Positions 8,055 to 16,247 of a DNA stretch of 64,000 nucleotides are shown one piece after another. This DNA is from Treponema sp. (GTDB lineage: Bacteria; Spirochaetota; Spirochaetia; Treponematales; Breznakiellaceae). The position numbers and the translations under genes are program-made. The notes beneath the pieces are model-generated. The model saw only the letters and a program-made list of their open reading frames with translations, had not been told where the DNA came from and did not search any database. Each line of letters begins with the position of its first letter. Within the stretch, counting starts at the first letter, position 1. The DNA is taken from the NCBI GenBank assembly GCA_009777335.1, contig WRMC01000005.1, positions 1 through 64,000 of the forward strand. The letters are read 5' to 3'.

Positions 8055-8960
8055 CTAGGTTTGTTCTACTTCACACATATAAGCATGGTGAAAGTAGTGT
8101 TGGAAAAACCTATCTCGATCTACGGTGAAGGCTACCTGATTTTTTCCTTGCTCATCGGGGGTGAAGGAGGTAAGGCCCTCGAAACGGTTATGGCCGGTTT
8201 CAATTTCAACATTCCCCCGTTTATAGGTACAGATCTTCTCGTCAAAGATGACGGCTGCTGCTAATGGATCATGGAAGGTGATAATTTCCCTGGTGCCGTC
8301 CAGGATGCCGGAAAAGGCCAGGACAGTTTTTAGGATCCCCTGGTCAAAGGTTTTAAGGACTTCATCCTTTTCCAAGACCACATGGGAGGTCACATCCAGG
8401 CCTATGGAAAGGATGTTTTTTACCGGCGCATTGTAGACCATGGCGGTGGCGTGGGGGTCAAGCCGGGCGTTCCATTCGCTGAGGCAAGGTTCCCCCTTGT
8501 ATCGAAAGGTGAAGGTACCGCACATGATGACGAGGTTTTTTAGGAGGGAGGGGATTTCCGGGTCCACCGCAAAGAGGAGGGCTATGTTGGTCATGGGGCC
8601 TATGCCTAAAAGGGTGACCTCTTGAGGGTAGGTCCGGATAGCCCAGCGCATGAACTCTATGGCCTCCCCGGATGGAAAGTCAGTATGGTGGGGCCATTGG
8701 CTTAGGTAGCGGGCCTGCCGGGGAGTGGGCTGTTTTTGAGGGATGAGGAGGGGATCCCCTGCCCCGGGGAAAATGGAGATCTCTTCCCGGCCTGCGGCCA
8801 GGCAGAGGGCAGATGCCAGCTGGGCCCGGACCACCGGCTCCCCCGAAACAGTGGTGATGCCCAGGAGCTCACAGTCTTTCTGGCCCAACAGATAGGCCAG
8901 GGTCACCGTATCATCTATATCGTTACCAATGTCGGTATCGAGAAGAATTTTTTGCTTCAT
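8055..8960 (-). CDS. Inosine/uridine-preferring nucleoside hydrolase
   Basis: Cleaves the N-glycosidic bond of nucleosides to ribose and base in purine/pyrimidine salvage. The calcium-binding signature DTDIGNDIDD (residues 7-16) is at the N-terminus as in all family members; SEWNARLDPHA and ITFHDPLAA (the catalytic-site His region) are also present. 301 residues, normal for the family, no signal peptide. The start at 8960 is set by homology and by a 4-bp ATGA overlap with the STAS-like gene upstream, which implies translational coupling. Its base composition is like the core genome, unlike the AT-rich genes upstream. Being at the end of a restriction-modification operon is unusual; a role in defence is possible but unproven. 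Confidence 0.9.
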   Translation of the reverse strand: MKQKILLDTDIGNDIDDTVTLAYLLGQKDCELLGITTVSGEPVVRAQLASALCLAAGREEISIFPGAGDPLLIPQKQPTPRQARYLSQWPHHTDFPSGEAIEFMRWAIRTYPQEVTLLGIGPMTNIALLFAVDPEIPSLLKNLVIMCGTFTFRYKGEPCLSEWNARLDPHATAMVYNAPVKNILSIGLDVTSHVVLEKDEVLKTFDQGILKTVLAFSGILDGTREIITFHDPLAAAVIFDEKICTYKRGNVEIETGHNRFEGLTSFTPDEQGKNQVAFTVDRDRFFQHYFHHAYMCEVEQT

Positions 8961-9226
8961 TGATTTAAAACAGCTCTCAAGCTTGCTTCCACCGAAGGAT
9001 TTTCTGTATTTATGCATGATACATTCTGGGTATATTCATTTTTGAGCCCCGAAATAAATTCATCGGCCCATGAAGGTGCTAGAACTTTTATTTTATCAAA
9101 ATCAAGGATAACTTCATCATCTTTCTTTATGTCCTTAAAAACATAGGCCTTAGCCATCATAAAAGCTTCCCTGCCTGCGGGGCGGGACATGAGGATGTCG
9201 CCAAAGTTAATAATTGGTATGGTCAT
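8957..9226 (-). CDS. STAS-like (DUF4325-type) small protein
   Basis: About 89 residues. The pattern GREAFMMAK...DEVILDFDKIKVLAPSWADEFI is that of the STAS-like DUF4325 family, small cytoplasmic alpha/beta proteins thought to act in regulation, often beside ATPase or defence genes. Three in-frame starts lie close together (GTG 9241, ATG 9235, ATG 9226). I chose 9226 because GGAG lies 9 nt before it and the domain begins immediately (MTIPIINFGD). It sits just downstream of a relic of hsdS and overlaps the nucleoside hydrolase start by ATGA. The molecular role is unknown. Confidence 0.7.
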   Translation of the reverse strand: MTIPIINFGDILMSRPAGREAFMMAKAYVFKDIKKDDEVILDFDKIKVLAPSWADEFISGLKNEYTQNVSCINTENPSVEASLRAVLNQ

Positions 9227-9242
9227 GTTATTCATCTCCACT

Positions 9243-9308
9243 CAATTCCTAAAAATGGTCAACGGCCTTTTTATTAGCCTTGATTTTATATGCTATTTTT
9301 TGAAATTC
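9243..9308 (-). pseudogene. Relic of an hsdS 3' end
   Basis: Translated on the minus strand in one frame it reads EFQKIAYKIKANKKAVDHF-stop-EL, aligning with the C-terminus of the fused HsdM-HsdS (VQQKIVEKIQAEQKAVDHCREL). An exact 18-bp match AATGGTCAACGGCCTTTT is found at 9254-9271 and 11174-11191. The relic overlaps the last codons of the TOPRIM-like gene in a different frame. It suggests a second specificity gene, or an hsdS end duplicated when the ATPase/TOPRIM cassette inserted. Confidence 0.7.
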
Positions 9309-9885
9309 TATCCAAAGCTTTTATTGTTTTATCTAGACTGGGTGATCTTTTTCGTGCTGCTCCTAAATCCCAAAAATCTCTCACAAAAGTTTGAAGTTTT
9401 ATATTATACTCTGGTCCTATACTCGCAAAATTATCGATTGGAACAATTGCTTCACGTATCTCCCTTTTCCTAGATCGTTTTGCTAATGAAATAATAATCC
9501 CTTTTGGATCCAATTCAATATCTGGATCCCTAGGAATTTGTTTATTGCTGATAGAAAAATATTTTGCTAAATTATCACCATCCGCCAAAAGCCATGACTC
9601 AATTTCATGTACTGCTATTCTAAATAAAAAATTAGTAGTTTTATTGCTTGATAACCAATCATTAATAAGTGTTGGTGCACATTCAAAATCATTGTCTAAA
9701 TCAGTGATAACAAAAAAATAGGTATATCTGGCAGCTTCATTATAAGCATTTATGTGTTTCTTTATTTTTCCTTTTCCATTGCATGGAATTGATCTATACT
9801 CCATTAAATTGCCAACAGATTCATATAATTTTAACATAACTTGATGCGTAACTTCATCTTCAAAAATCGAAGTAAAATAAATCAT
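9286..9885 (-). CDS. TOPRIM-like nuclease partner (DUF4276/RloB-type)
   Basis: 199 residues, AT-rich gene. An N-terminal acidic motif (FEDEVTHQV, near 9-16), VITDLDNDFE (near 60-69, DxD type) and AVHEIESWLLADGDN (near 90-105) match the DUF4276/RloB group, whose OLD-like TOPRIM fold is a metal-dependent nuclease in several anti-phage systems. It overlaps the upstream ATPase by ATGA, so the two form a translationally coupled pair like AbiL or PARIS-type modules. Which of these it belongs to cannot be decided by eye. Its last codons run through the hsdS relic in another frame, so the C-terminus may have been remodelled by recombination. Confidence 0.7.
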   Translation of the reverse strand: MIYFTSIFEDEVTHQVMLKLYESVGNLMEYRSIPCNGKGKIKKHINAYNEAARYTYFFVITDLDNDFECAPTLINDWLSSNKTTNFLFRIAVHEIESWLLADGDNLAKYFSISNKQIPRDPDIELDPKGIIISLAKRSRKREIREAIVPIDNFASIGPEYNIKLQTFVRDFWDLGAARKRSPSLDKTIKALDRISKNSI

Positions 9886-11015
9886 GTAAATAACAGTCCT
9901 TGCTTAATATCAGGTCTTGATAAAGGTATCACTACTTCAGCAGGGGTTAATCCTTCTTTTAGAAGTGTTACAGCTTCCTTAATATTTTTTGATATTGTTA
10001 CATCAGTACCTTCACTTTTTGGTCTAAGTAACAGAATTTCTGATAATGATATCCCTCTTCCTGATAAAATTTCTGCACTATGGGTAGTAATCATAATTTG
10101 TCGCTTTTTTGCCCTTTGTATTGTTGAAAATAATTCAGGTAGCTGCTCTACGATTGCAGTATGTAAAGATAATTCTGGCTCTTCTAAAAGTAATATTCCT
10201 TTATCACTCAATAAGGACCAAAGAAGACCAATTAAACGCAATGTCCCATCAGATAATTGTGCCTCCGTTTGCTTAGCACCACTAGGACGCCAATGATCAT
10301 AAGTTACAACAAGATGTGGTTGTCCAACATCTTCAACAAATCTTAAATCTTTTAATTGCGGTACAGTTTTTAATAAAATACTCTGTATCTTTGATAGTCT
10401 TATTTCCCGAGTATCTTTAGGAGTTTTTGCTAGAGTACGCAGAAAGCCTTTGCCAAATGGATCTTCAGGCAGATCAGGTCCAGAAAAGGCTTCCGGATAT
10501 TTTAATAGCTGTGGGACCAGATGCATATATTTTATATCTGATAAAAAGGTAACTATTTCTCTATATTCTTTATTAGTAGTGATTTGTTCTAAATATGTTT
10601 GTGTTAATCGTTCTTTATCTTTTTCATCATCGGTATCTGGTCGTGAAAAAGACACGATCCCATTTTTTTTCATTATCTCTTTACGGATCACAGTATTTCT
10701 ACTACCTCTTGATTGTTGAGTCAGGGAAAGTAAATATTCCCAAGAAGTATTATTATCAGTAAATAACATTTCAATTTCAACATCAGGATTTTCTCTTGCA
10801 GAAAGACACCTCAATTTTGATATACCACCTCTTTGAGATACTGCATATTGCAAGCCCCCACCATGTTTAACTACATCTCTCATAAAACGAAATGAATCTA
10901 AAAAATTTGATTTACCTGAAGCATTAGCACCTACAATAAATGTACGGTTACTAAGTTCACAATTTAAGGAACGAAAGTTTTTCCAATTTTTTAAAGCGAT
11001 TCTGCTAAGTTTCAT
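9882..11015 (-). CDS. AAA family ATPase (ABC/SMC-like, AAA_21) of a defence pair
   Basis: 377 residues. Walker A VGANASGKSN (near 28-37), an ABC-type signature LSDGTLRLIGLL, Walker B ILLLEEPELSLH and the H-loop TTHSAEIL identify an SMC/OLD-like ATPase that dimerises around ATP. Such proteins act as sensors that control a toxic partner, here the TOPRIM-like protein. The frame is open to 11030, but ATG 11015 has GGAG 9 nt upstream and begins with the conserved MKLSRIALKNWKNF, so I chose it. The gene is clearly more AT-rich than the housekeeping genes, which suggests recent transfer. It follows hsdMS after about 90 bp of AT-rich sequence. Confidence 0.85.
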   Translation of the reverse strand: MKLSRIALKNWKNFRSLNCELSNRTFIVGANASGKSNFLDSFRFMRDVVKHGGGLQYAVSQRGGISKLRCLSARENPDVEIEMLFTDNNTSWEYLLSLTQQSRGSRNTVIRKEIMKKNGIVSFSRPDTDDEKDKERLTQTYLEQITTNKEYREIVTFLSDIKYMHLVPQLLKYPEAFSGPDLPEDPFGKGFLRTLAKTPKDTREIRLSKIQSILLKTVPQLKDLRFVEDVGQPHLVVTYDHWRPSGAKQTEAQLSDGTLRLIGLLWSLLSDKGILLLEEPELSLHTAIVEQLPELFSTIQRAKKRQIMITTHSAEILSGRGISLSEILLLRPKSEGTDVTISKNIKEAVTLLKEGLTPAEVVIPLSRPDIKQGLLFT

Positions 11016-11108
11016 GTCATATATCTCCATTATAATCTTTTACTCTAAAACATTCTATGATAAAAAATGTAACCATAATATATATTATGCCATTTTTATA
11101 TTTTTTGC

Positions 11109-13616
11109 CTACCCCCATAGCCCTTCTACTAGCCGGTCTATCTTCTCTTGGTATATATTAATCAACTCCCGGCAATGGTCAACGGCCTTTTGCTCGGCCT
11201 GGATTTTTTCTACGATTTTCTGTTGGACTTCCAGGGGTGGGAGGGGGATTAAAACATCCTTTAACTCCTCTCTATTAAAAAGACCATTTACATTTTGCCT
11301 CATAAATTGTTCATATTTTCCTTCACGGCGGTATTTGTTTAATAAATACCATAAGTATACATTATTAACTTTTAAATTATTTGGCCGGACTCCAAGCAAA
11401 AAAGATGCAAAAAGAAAATCTCCATCCAGATCAAAATAGGCTGTTTTACCTACTAAATGCTTGCTACCATTCCTCCAATTAAATAATAAATCACCCTTTT
11501 GTACATAATTGAGTTTTTTCTTTGGTGGTTTAATAAATCGAAGTCCAACGAGATTTAATTTACCCTGTTCAGTAACATTATTGATGGATATAATTGGTAT
11601 TCCGCCATCTTCCTCTACATCTGGTATTGACACAGTTAATCCACTGACAAAATCAACTATATCTCCTACCTTCACCATGAGCCAACCAGGATCAACATCA
11701 ATATGAGGTTTCCAGTTGTCCACTACCTGCTGGGCTCCGTTGATGATCTTCTGGTAGTCTTCAATCTGGGCAACAATTTCTTGTTGGACTTCTAAGGGTG
11801 GGAGAGGGATTTTTTTACTTCTATATACATCAGATCTATTTAATCCTGGGATACCAGCACCACCTCGTAATGCTGGCAAATTCATTGACTTTAAAACATA
11901 ATAAATGAAATGAAAATCAGTAGTATGATGATTTATAAGTTTAAGATAATATGTTGTATCTATAGGATAACATGGTTGGCTAATGAAAGTCACTTCACCC
12001 GCTGAACCTTTCCTTCCAATAATAATAGCAGGACCAGGGATCAAAAACTCATTATGGTAACCAGTGATGCCATTTGATCCAACAACAGGATAGGAACCAG
12101 TAATTCTTTTACTTTTTGGAAGACTGCTACCATATTCTAAGGTACATACTTCATCAAAATTTAATAATGGATATTTTGAAGAAATCCTTTTACTTACCCT
12201 ATACCGCTCCCCAGTCAGGTTATAGGCCCCATCTTCAGCAATCTTCGCCTTACTTACAATTAAGCTATTTAAGATACCTCCACCCAATGCTCTCCGTGCC
12301 TCCGTGCCTCCGTGAGAGGTCATTTCATGATCTCCCCTCTTCTCCTCCGTGTCCTTTGTGCCTCTGTGAGAAATCTTCTGTACGATAATCTTCCTAAACT
12401 CCCCAATCAGCTCCACCGCTCCGGGTAGATCATTCTTATCTATGGCCCTTCTCTGGGCCCCCAGGCTAAAGCCGTCATTCTCTATCTTTACAAATAAAAT
12501 AGAATCGCTTTTTTGGGCGAGGGCAGGCTCCAGAAACAATATTGAAGTTTTTACCCCCGAATAGGGGTTAAAGACCCCAGCCGGAAGGGACACCACCGCA
12601 TAAAGGTATTTCTCTACCAGCATTTTTCGTAACTGCTTATAGGCCCTAACATTCTGGAAGATAATCCCCTCGGGGACTATCACCGCCGCCCGGCCTTTAG
12701 GGGTCAGGTGCTCGGCTATATAATCTACAAAAAGGACTTCGCTCCTGTTGCTCTGTACAGAAAACCTTTTATGAGGCCGGATGCCCCCGGTGGGGGTCAT
12801 GAAAGGGGGATTAGCCAAGATAACATCGGCGTATTCGTTCCAGTTATCATCACTGGTAAGGGTATCGTACTCAGAAATTTGCGGCTGCACAAAATGGTGA
12901 AGGTAAAGGTTCACCAAGGAAAGCCGTACCATGTCCGGGGAAATATCATAACCCCGGAAATTATCAAAAAGCTTAATCCGCTCGGTGGTACCCAGGAGAT
13001 CTCCGGGAACTCGCTTCATGTTACTGTTCATTATGTGTTTATAAGAGGAAATCAAAAAACCCCCGGTGCCGCAGGCCGGGTCTAAAATGCTTTCGTTCTT
13101 TTGGGGGTCTATTACTTCCACCATAAAGTCGATGATGTTCCGGGGAGTGCGGAACTGCCCCGCATCTCCCTGGCTTCCTAATACCGACAGAAGATACTCA
13201 AAGGCATCACCCAGTCTTTCGGAATGATCATAGGTAAAATCGTTTATTACCCGTAAAAACATCATAAGGGTTTCAGGGTCCCGGAAAGGAAGAAAGGCAT
13301 TCTTAAATATTTCACGAAACAAAGGGGGTAAGGCGGGGTTTTGATTAAATTTTACTATGGCTTCACCATATACATTAAGTACTTCATGACCCCCAAGGCG
13401 GCTGTCCATTAAATTGGCCCAGCTATATTGTTTATATTCCCCGGTAAAAAAACTGCGTTTGCCTCCCATATTAACCGATTCATCGTCCATGTCGTCCATG
13501 AACTTGTATATAAGGGCGATGGTGATTTGCTCCACCTGGCTTTTTGGGTCCGGCACCTTTCCTACGAGTATGTTTCTAGCCTTGTCTATTCTCGATTTAG
13601 TATCGCCGTCAAGCAT
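11109..13616 (-). CDS. hsdM: Type I restriction-modification: fused methylase (HsdM) and specificity (HsdS) protein
   Basis: 835 residues. The N-terminal helical domain and the N6-adenine methylase core (motif I DPACGTGGF near 176-184, motif IV NPPF near 268) make up about residues 1-410. After a linker, two HsdS target-recognition modules follow (about 460-610 and 640-800), each ending in the same conserved helix start IPLPPLEVQQ/LIPLPPLEVQQ. Normally M and S are separate proteins (M2S); here one chain carries both. The linker (about 414-446) is encoded by a repeated GC-rich sequence described separately. GGAG lies 7 nt before the ATG. It methylates host DNA and gives site specificity to HsdR, 17 bp upstream. 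Confidence 0.92.
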   Translation of the reverse strand: MLDGDTKSRIDKARNILVGKVPDPKSQVEQITIALIYKFMDDMDDESVNMGGKRSFFTGEYKQYSWANLMDSRLGGHEVLNVYGEAIVKFNQNPALPPLFREIFKNAFLPFRDPETLMMFLRVINDFTYDHSERLGDAFEYLLSVLGSQGDAGQFRTPRNIIDFMVEVIDPQKNESILDPACGTGGFLISSYKHIMNSNMKRVPGDLLGTTERIKLFDNFRGYDISPDMVRLSLVNLYLHHFVQPQISEYDTLTSDDNWNEYADVILANPPFMTPTGGIRPHKRFSVQSNRSEVLFVDYIAEHLTPKGRAAVIVPEGIIFQNVRAYKQLRKMLVEKYLYAVVSLPAGVFNPYSGVKTSILFLEPALAQKSDSILFVKIENDGFSLGAQRRAIDKNDLPGAVELIGEFRKIIVQKISHRGTKDTEEKRGDHEMTSHGGTEARRALGGGILNSLIVSKAKIAEDGAYNLTGERYRVSKRISSKYPLLNFDEVCTLEYGSSLPKSKRITGSYPVVGSNGITGYHNEFLIPGPAIIIGRKGSAGEVTFISQPCYPIDTTYYLKLINHHTTDFHFIYYVLKSMNLPALRGGAGIPGLNRSDVYRSKKIPLPPLEVQQEIVAQIEDYQKIINGAQQVVDNWKPHIDVDPGWLMVKVGDIVDFVSGLTVSIPDVEEDGGIPIISINNVTEQGKLNLVGLRFIKPPKKKLNYVQKGDLLFNWRNGSKHLVGKTAYFDLDGDFLFASFLLGVRPNNLKVNNVYLWYLLNKYRREGKYEQFMRQNVNGLFNREELKDVLIPLPPLEVQQKIVEKIQAEQKAVDHCRELINIYQEKIDRLVEGLWG
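12292..12371 (-). repeat. Two direct copies of a wide-spread short repeat inside the HsdM-HsdS linker
   Basis: On the minus strand TCTCACGGAGGCACGGAGG-CACGGAG (12292-12317) and TCTCACAGAGGCACAAAGGACACGGAG (12345-12371) are diverged copies of one unit. They are read in frame as the linker (SHRGTKDTEE... SHGGTEARR). Such CACGGAGG-type repeats occur between genes in many unrelated bacteria. Here an insertion seems to have joined hsdM and hsdS without breaking the frame. Confidence 0.6.
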
Positions 13617-13633
13617 GACTTACTCCAAATGCT

Positions 13634-16177
13634 TTATATCATAAAGGTGTTTAAGGGTACATGGTTTTTTATGTATTCGGGAATACGATCCCTTAGATCC
13701 GCAGGTAATTCTTTGTAATATTTTGCCCAGGATGTAAGGTTTAACTGGGCCAGGTTTCCCCCATCAATAATAGAACGAAATTCCGGGTCATCAATATAGG
13801 CTTTGAAGATGTTTTTGGCATTATCAAAATCTTTTTCCTCCGGCATATACCGGCTGTCGAATTTTTCAAAGGCCTCGTCTAATAGTTCTTCTTTAGTTTT
13901 GAAACGGCTGATGTATCCAAAGATCTTTTCCAGCATCTCCTGTAATAAAATACGTCGATCCGCATAAAGGGAGGTTTTCAATTTTTCCAGGGAAAAATAA
14001 TCCTCCGGTTTATCAAAAATATGTTCAAAAACAAATTCTTCCAATTCCTTCCATTTGCCGGAGTCTGCCATGTCTTTTAGCTCATTTATCCTGGGATGCT
14101 TTAGTATGCTGCTTTCAAAACGATCAAAGAACATCCGGTCTATCTTCATTCCTTCGGGCCCTATTTCGGTATTCTCTAGGGAACTAAGGGTATCTTCCTG
14201 GTTAGAGTGGTAGGCATCCAGGCCCCCCGGTGAGTTAAGGGGTCTGTCATACACTTCTAAGCCATCTTTGTCAAAGCCTTGGGGAACTTCCAAAGCTTCA
14301 TCGTAATTAAAGGTTTCCTCAAAGTACTCGCAGTTGGCAAAAAAATCAAAAATTTTAAAACGGGTTTTTTCTTTTGCGCCCAGCTTAGGTTTTAGGGCAG
14401 GATCGCTGACTTCGCCGGTGAAGTCATGCTTCCTGGTTCCTCGGCCCTTAATCTGAATAAAATCGCTGGGGGAAAATATGGGCCGCATAAGACAGATGTT
14501 TAATAAATCGGTGCAATCGTAACCGGTACACATCATTCCCACGGTAACACAGACCCGGGTTTTACTGGTCTTGTAACTAGATTCAAAATTACCGGAGCCG
14601 GATAAATTATTGTTACTGAATTGGGTAGTAAAACCTTGGGCCCCTGCAATATGTGAAGTAACCTGTAGGGCAAAATCGGAATTATACTTCCCCGGAAACA
14701 TATCATGGGCATATTCATTTAATATCTGGCATATCTTGGCTGCATGGTTTTGTAATACACAGAACACAATGGTCTTGCCAATTTCTCCGGTTATGGGGTC
14801 CCGAAGGGCGTTTTCCATAAAGACCTTGCAAAAAGCCCGGTTGGTGTTTTCTGAAAAAAACTTCTTTTCGAACTCCCTTATATAAAAGGTTTCTTCCAGT
14901 TCATTCCCTTCATCGTCCTGGATATGGACCGCATAGCCCTTATCTGACAATAACTGGGCGGTAATACCAGTGCGGGCATCGGCTACCACTGGATTAACCA
15001 GGTAGCCATCCCTTACCCCGTCCAATAGGGAATAGCGGAAGGTGGGCTCCCCGCTTTCGCAGCCAAAAGTAATATAAGTATCCAGGAGGTTACGGCGTTC
15101 CAGCTCCCTGGGGTCCTGGGCGGATAATGCAGCGGGGTCTATATGTTTTAAATAATCCTTGGGGGTGGCGGTAAGCCCCAGTTTATACCCGTTAAAAAAC
15201 TCAAAGACAAAGCGGCTATTCCCGCTGATACTTCGGTGAGCCTCATCGGAGATTACCAGGTCAAAATCATCGGGCTTAAAAAGCCGTTTATAGCGATTAT
15301 TAGATAAAAAAGTCTGAATGGTAGAAACTACGATATCAGCATGCCGCCAGTCATCCTGGTGTTCTTTGTATATTACCGTAATACAGTCGCCCTTAAGATA
15401 GTCTTCAAAGTTCTTTTGGGCTTGAAGTTCCAGCTCTATCCTGTCCACTAAAAAAAGAGTTCGCCGGGCATTGCTGCTCTGCTTGAAAAGCTTTATCACC
15501 GCCGCGGACACAAGAGTCTTGCCGGTACCGGTGGCCATTTCAAAAAGGAAACGGTCCTTCCCCTCTTTTACTGCTTTCTGCAAAGACCCTATGGCCCTAA
15601 CCTGATAGGGGCGAAGAAAGCGCAGCTTGTTTGCTTTTATAAACCCGTCCCGGCTCTTTTCATTTATATATGAAGGGTCTGTTTTATAATCCGGTCTTTT
15701 GGTCAGAGCTATGTAATCTTCATTTACTACTATATTTATCAGAGAGTCCCTGGATGGGTTAAAATTCCGGTAACTCATCCCCAATTCCGGCGTAGGAAAG
15801 CAGTATATTACCTGGGGGTTCCCCCGGCCTATGTCCCAGAGATAGTGGCTGTTCCCGTTGGATAAAATCACCAAACGGCAGTGTTGAGAGCGGGCGTACC
15901 GGCGGGCCTGCTCTTTTCCTATAAGGGGATTTTTGTCCTCTGCCTTTGCTTCCAGTACTATAAAGGGAAAACCCTGATCATCCAAAAGAAGAAAATCTAT
16001 ATACCCGGCCTTGGTTTTTTCAAAGTCTTCACCCAGTTCTTCCAAATCAGTGGTTTTTATTTTTACCTGAGGTTCAAGAACAATATTAGCCCTACCCTGG
16101 GGGGAGTCAAAGAACCGCCAGCCAGATTCTTCCAGGAGTTTATTAATTCGTATCCGGGCTTGAGCTTCCTTAGGCAT
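13634..16177 (-). CDS. hsdR: Type I restriction endonuclease subunit R
   Basis: 847 residues, the motor and nuclease of the type I system. The PD-(D/E)xK nuclease is at the N-terminus (YIDFLLLDD...FIVLEAKAE, near 58-80). The SF2 helicase part has Walker A ATGTGKT (near 211), DEAH in ISDEAHR (near 308), TATPKD and motif VI QIKGRGTRKHD. The sequence is closest in style to EcoEI-type R subunits. It is first in the defence operon. Upstream lies TTGAGT-17-TATACT-6-ATG with no ribosome site, so its mRNA is predicted to be leaderless. The protein looks intact. Confidence 0.94.
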   Translation of the reverse strand: MPKEAQARIRINKLLEESGWRFFDSPQGRANIVLEPQVKIKTTDLEELGEDFEKTKAGYIDFLLLDDQGFPFIVLEAKAEDKNPLIGKEQARRYARSQHCRLVILSNGNSHYLWDIGRGNPQVIYCFPTPELGMSYRNFNPSRDSLINIVVNEDYIALTKRPDYKTDPSYINEKSRDGFIKANKLRFLRPYQVRAIGSLQKAVKEGKDRFLFEMATGTGKTLVSAAVIKLFKQSSNARRTLFLVDRIELELQAQKNFEDYLKGDCITVIYKEHQDDWRHADIVVSTIQTFLSNNRYKRLFKPDDFDLVISDEAHRSISGNSRFVFEFFNGYKLGLTATPKDYLKHIDPAALSAQDPRELERRNLLDTYITFGCESGEPTFRYSLLDGVRDGYLVNPVVADARTGITAQLLSDKGYAVHIQDDEGNELEETFYIREFEKKFFSENTNRAFCKVFMENALRDPITGEIGKTIVFCVLQNHAAKICQILNEYAHDMFPGKYNSDFALQVTSHIAGAQGFTTQFSNNNLSGSGNFESSYKTSKTRVCVTVGMMCTGYDCTDLLNICLMRPIFSPSDFIQIKGRGTRKHDFTGEVSDPALKPKLGAKEKTRFKIFDFFANCEYFEETFNYDEALEVPQGFDKDGLEVYDRPLNSPGGLDAYHSNQEDTLSSLENTEIGPEGMKIDRMFFDRFESSILKHPRINELKDMADSGKWKELEEFVFEHIFDKPEDYFSLEKLKTSLYADRRILLQEMLEKIFGYISRFKTKEELLDEAFEKFDSRYMPEEKDFDNAKNIFKAYIDDPEFRSIIDGGNLAQLNLTSWAKYYKELPADLRDRIPEYIKNHVPLNTFMI

Positions 16178-16183
16178 ACCATG

Positions 16184-16241
16184 AGTATAGCCTAGTTGTC
16201 TGGTGAACTCAATTGACTTCCTCCGGGGTGCCAGGTACTAT
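16184..16241. promoter_or_regulatory. Back-to-back leaderless promoters of hsdR and the methyltransferase gene
   Basis: Minus strand: TTGAGT (16207-16212), 17 bp, TATACT (16184-16189), 6 nt, ATG 16177. Plus strand: TTGACT (16213-16218), 17 bp, TACTAT (16236-16241), 6 nt, ATG 16248. The two -35 boxes abut as the palindrome ACTCAATTGACT, so the two polymerases must compete for the site. Confidence 0.65.
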
Positions 16242-16247
16242 CTGAAG

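Noticed and set aside
8961-9017. Extended start of the nucleoside hydrolase
   Set aside because: The calcium motif normally lies within the first ten residues, and the ATGA overlap marks 8960.
12285-12375. Frameshift or assembly artefact between hsdM and hsdS
   Set aside because: The frame stays open through the repeat and both sides have complete domains; it looks like a true in-frame insertion.
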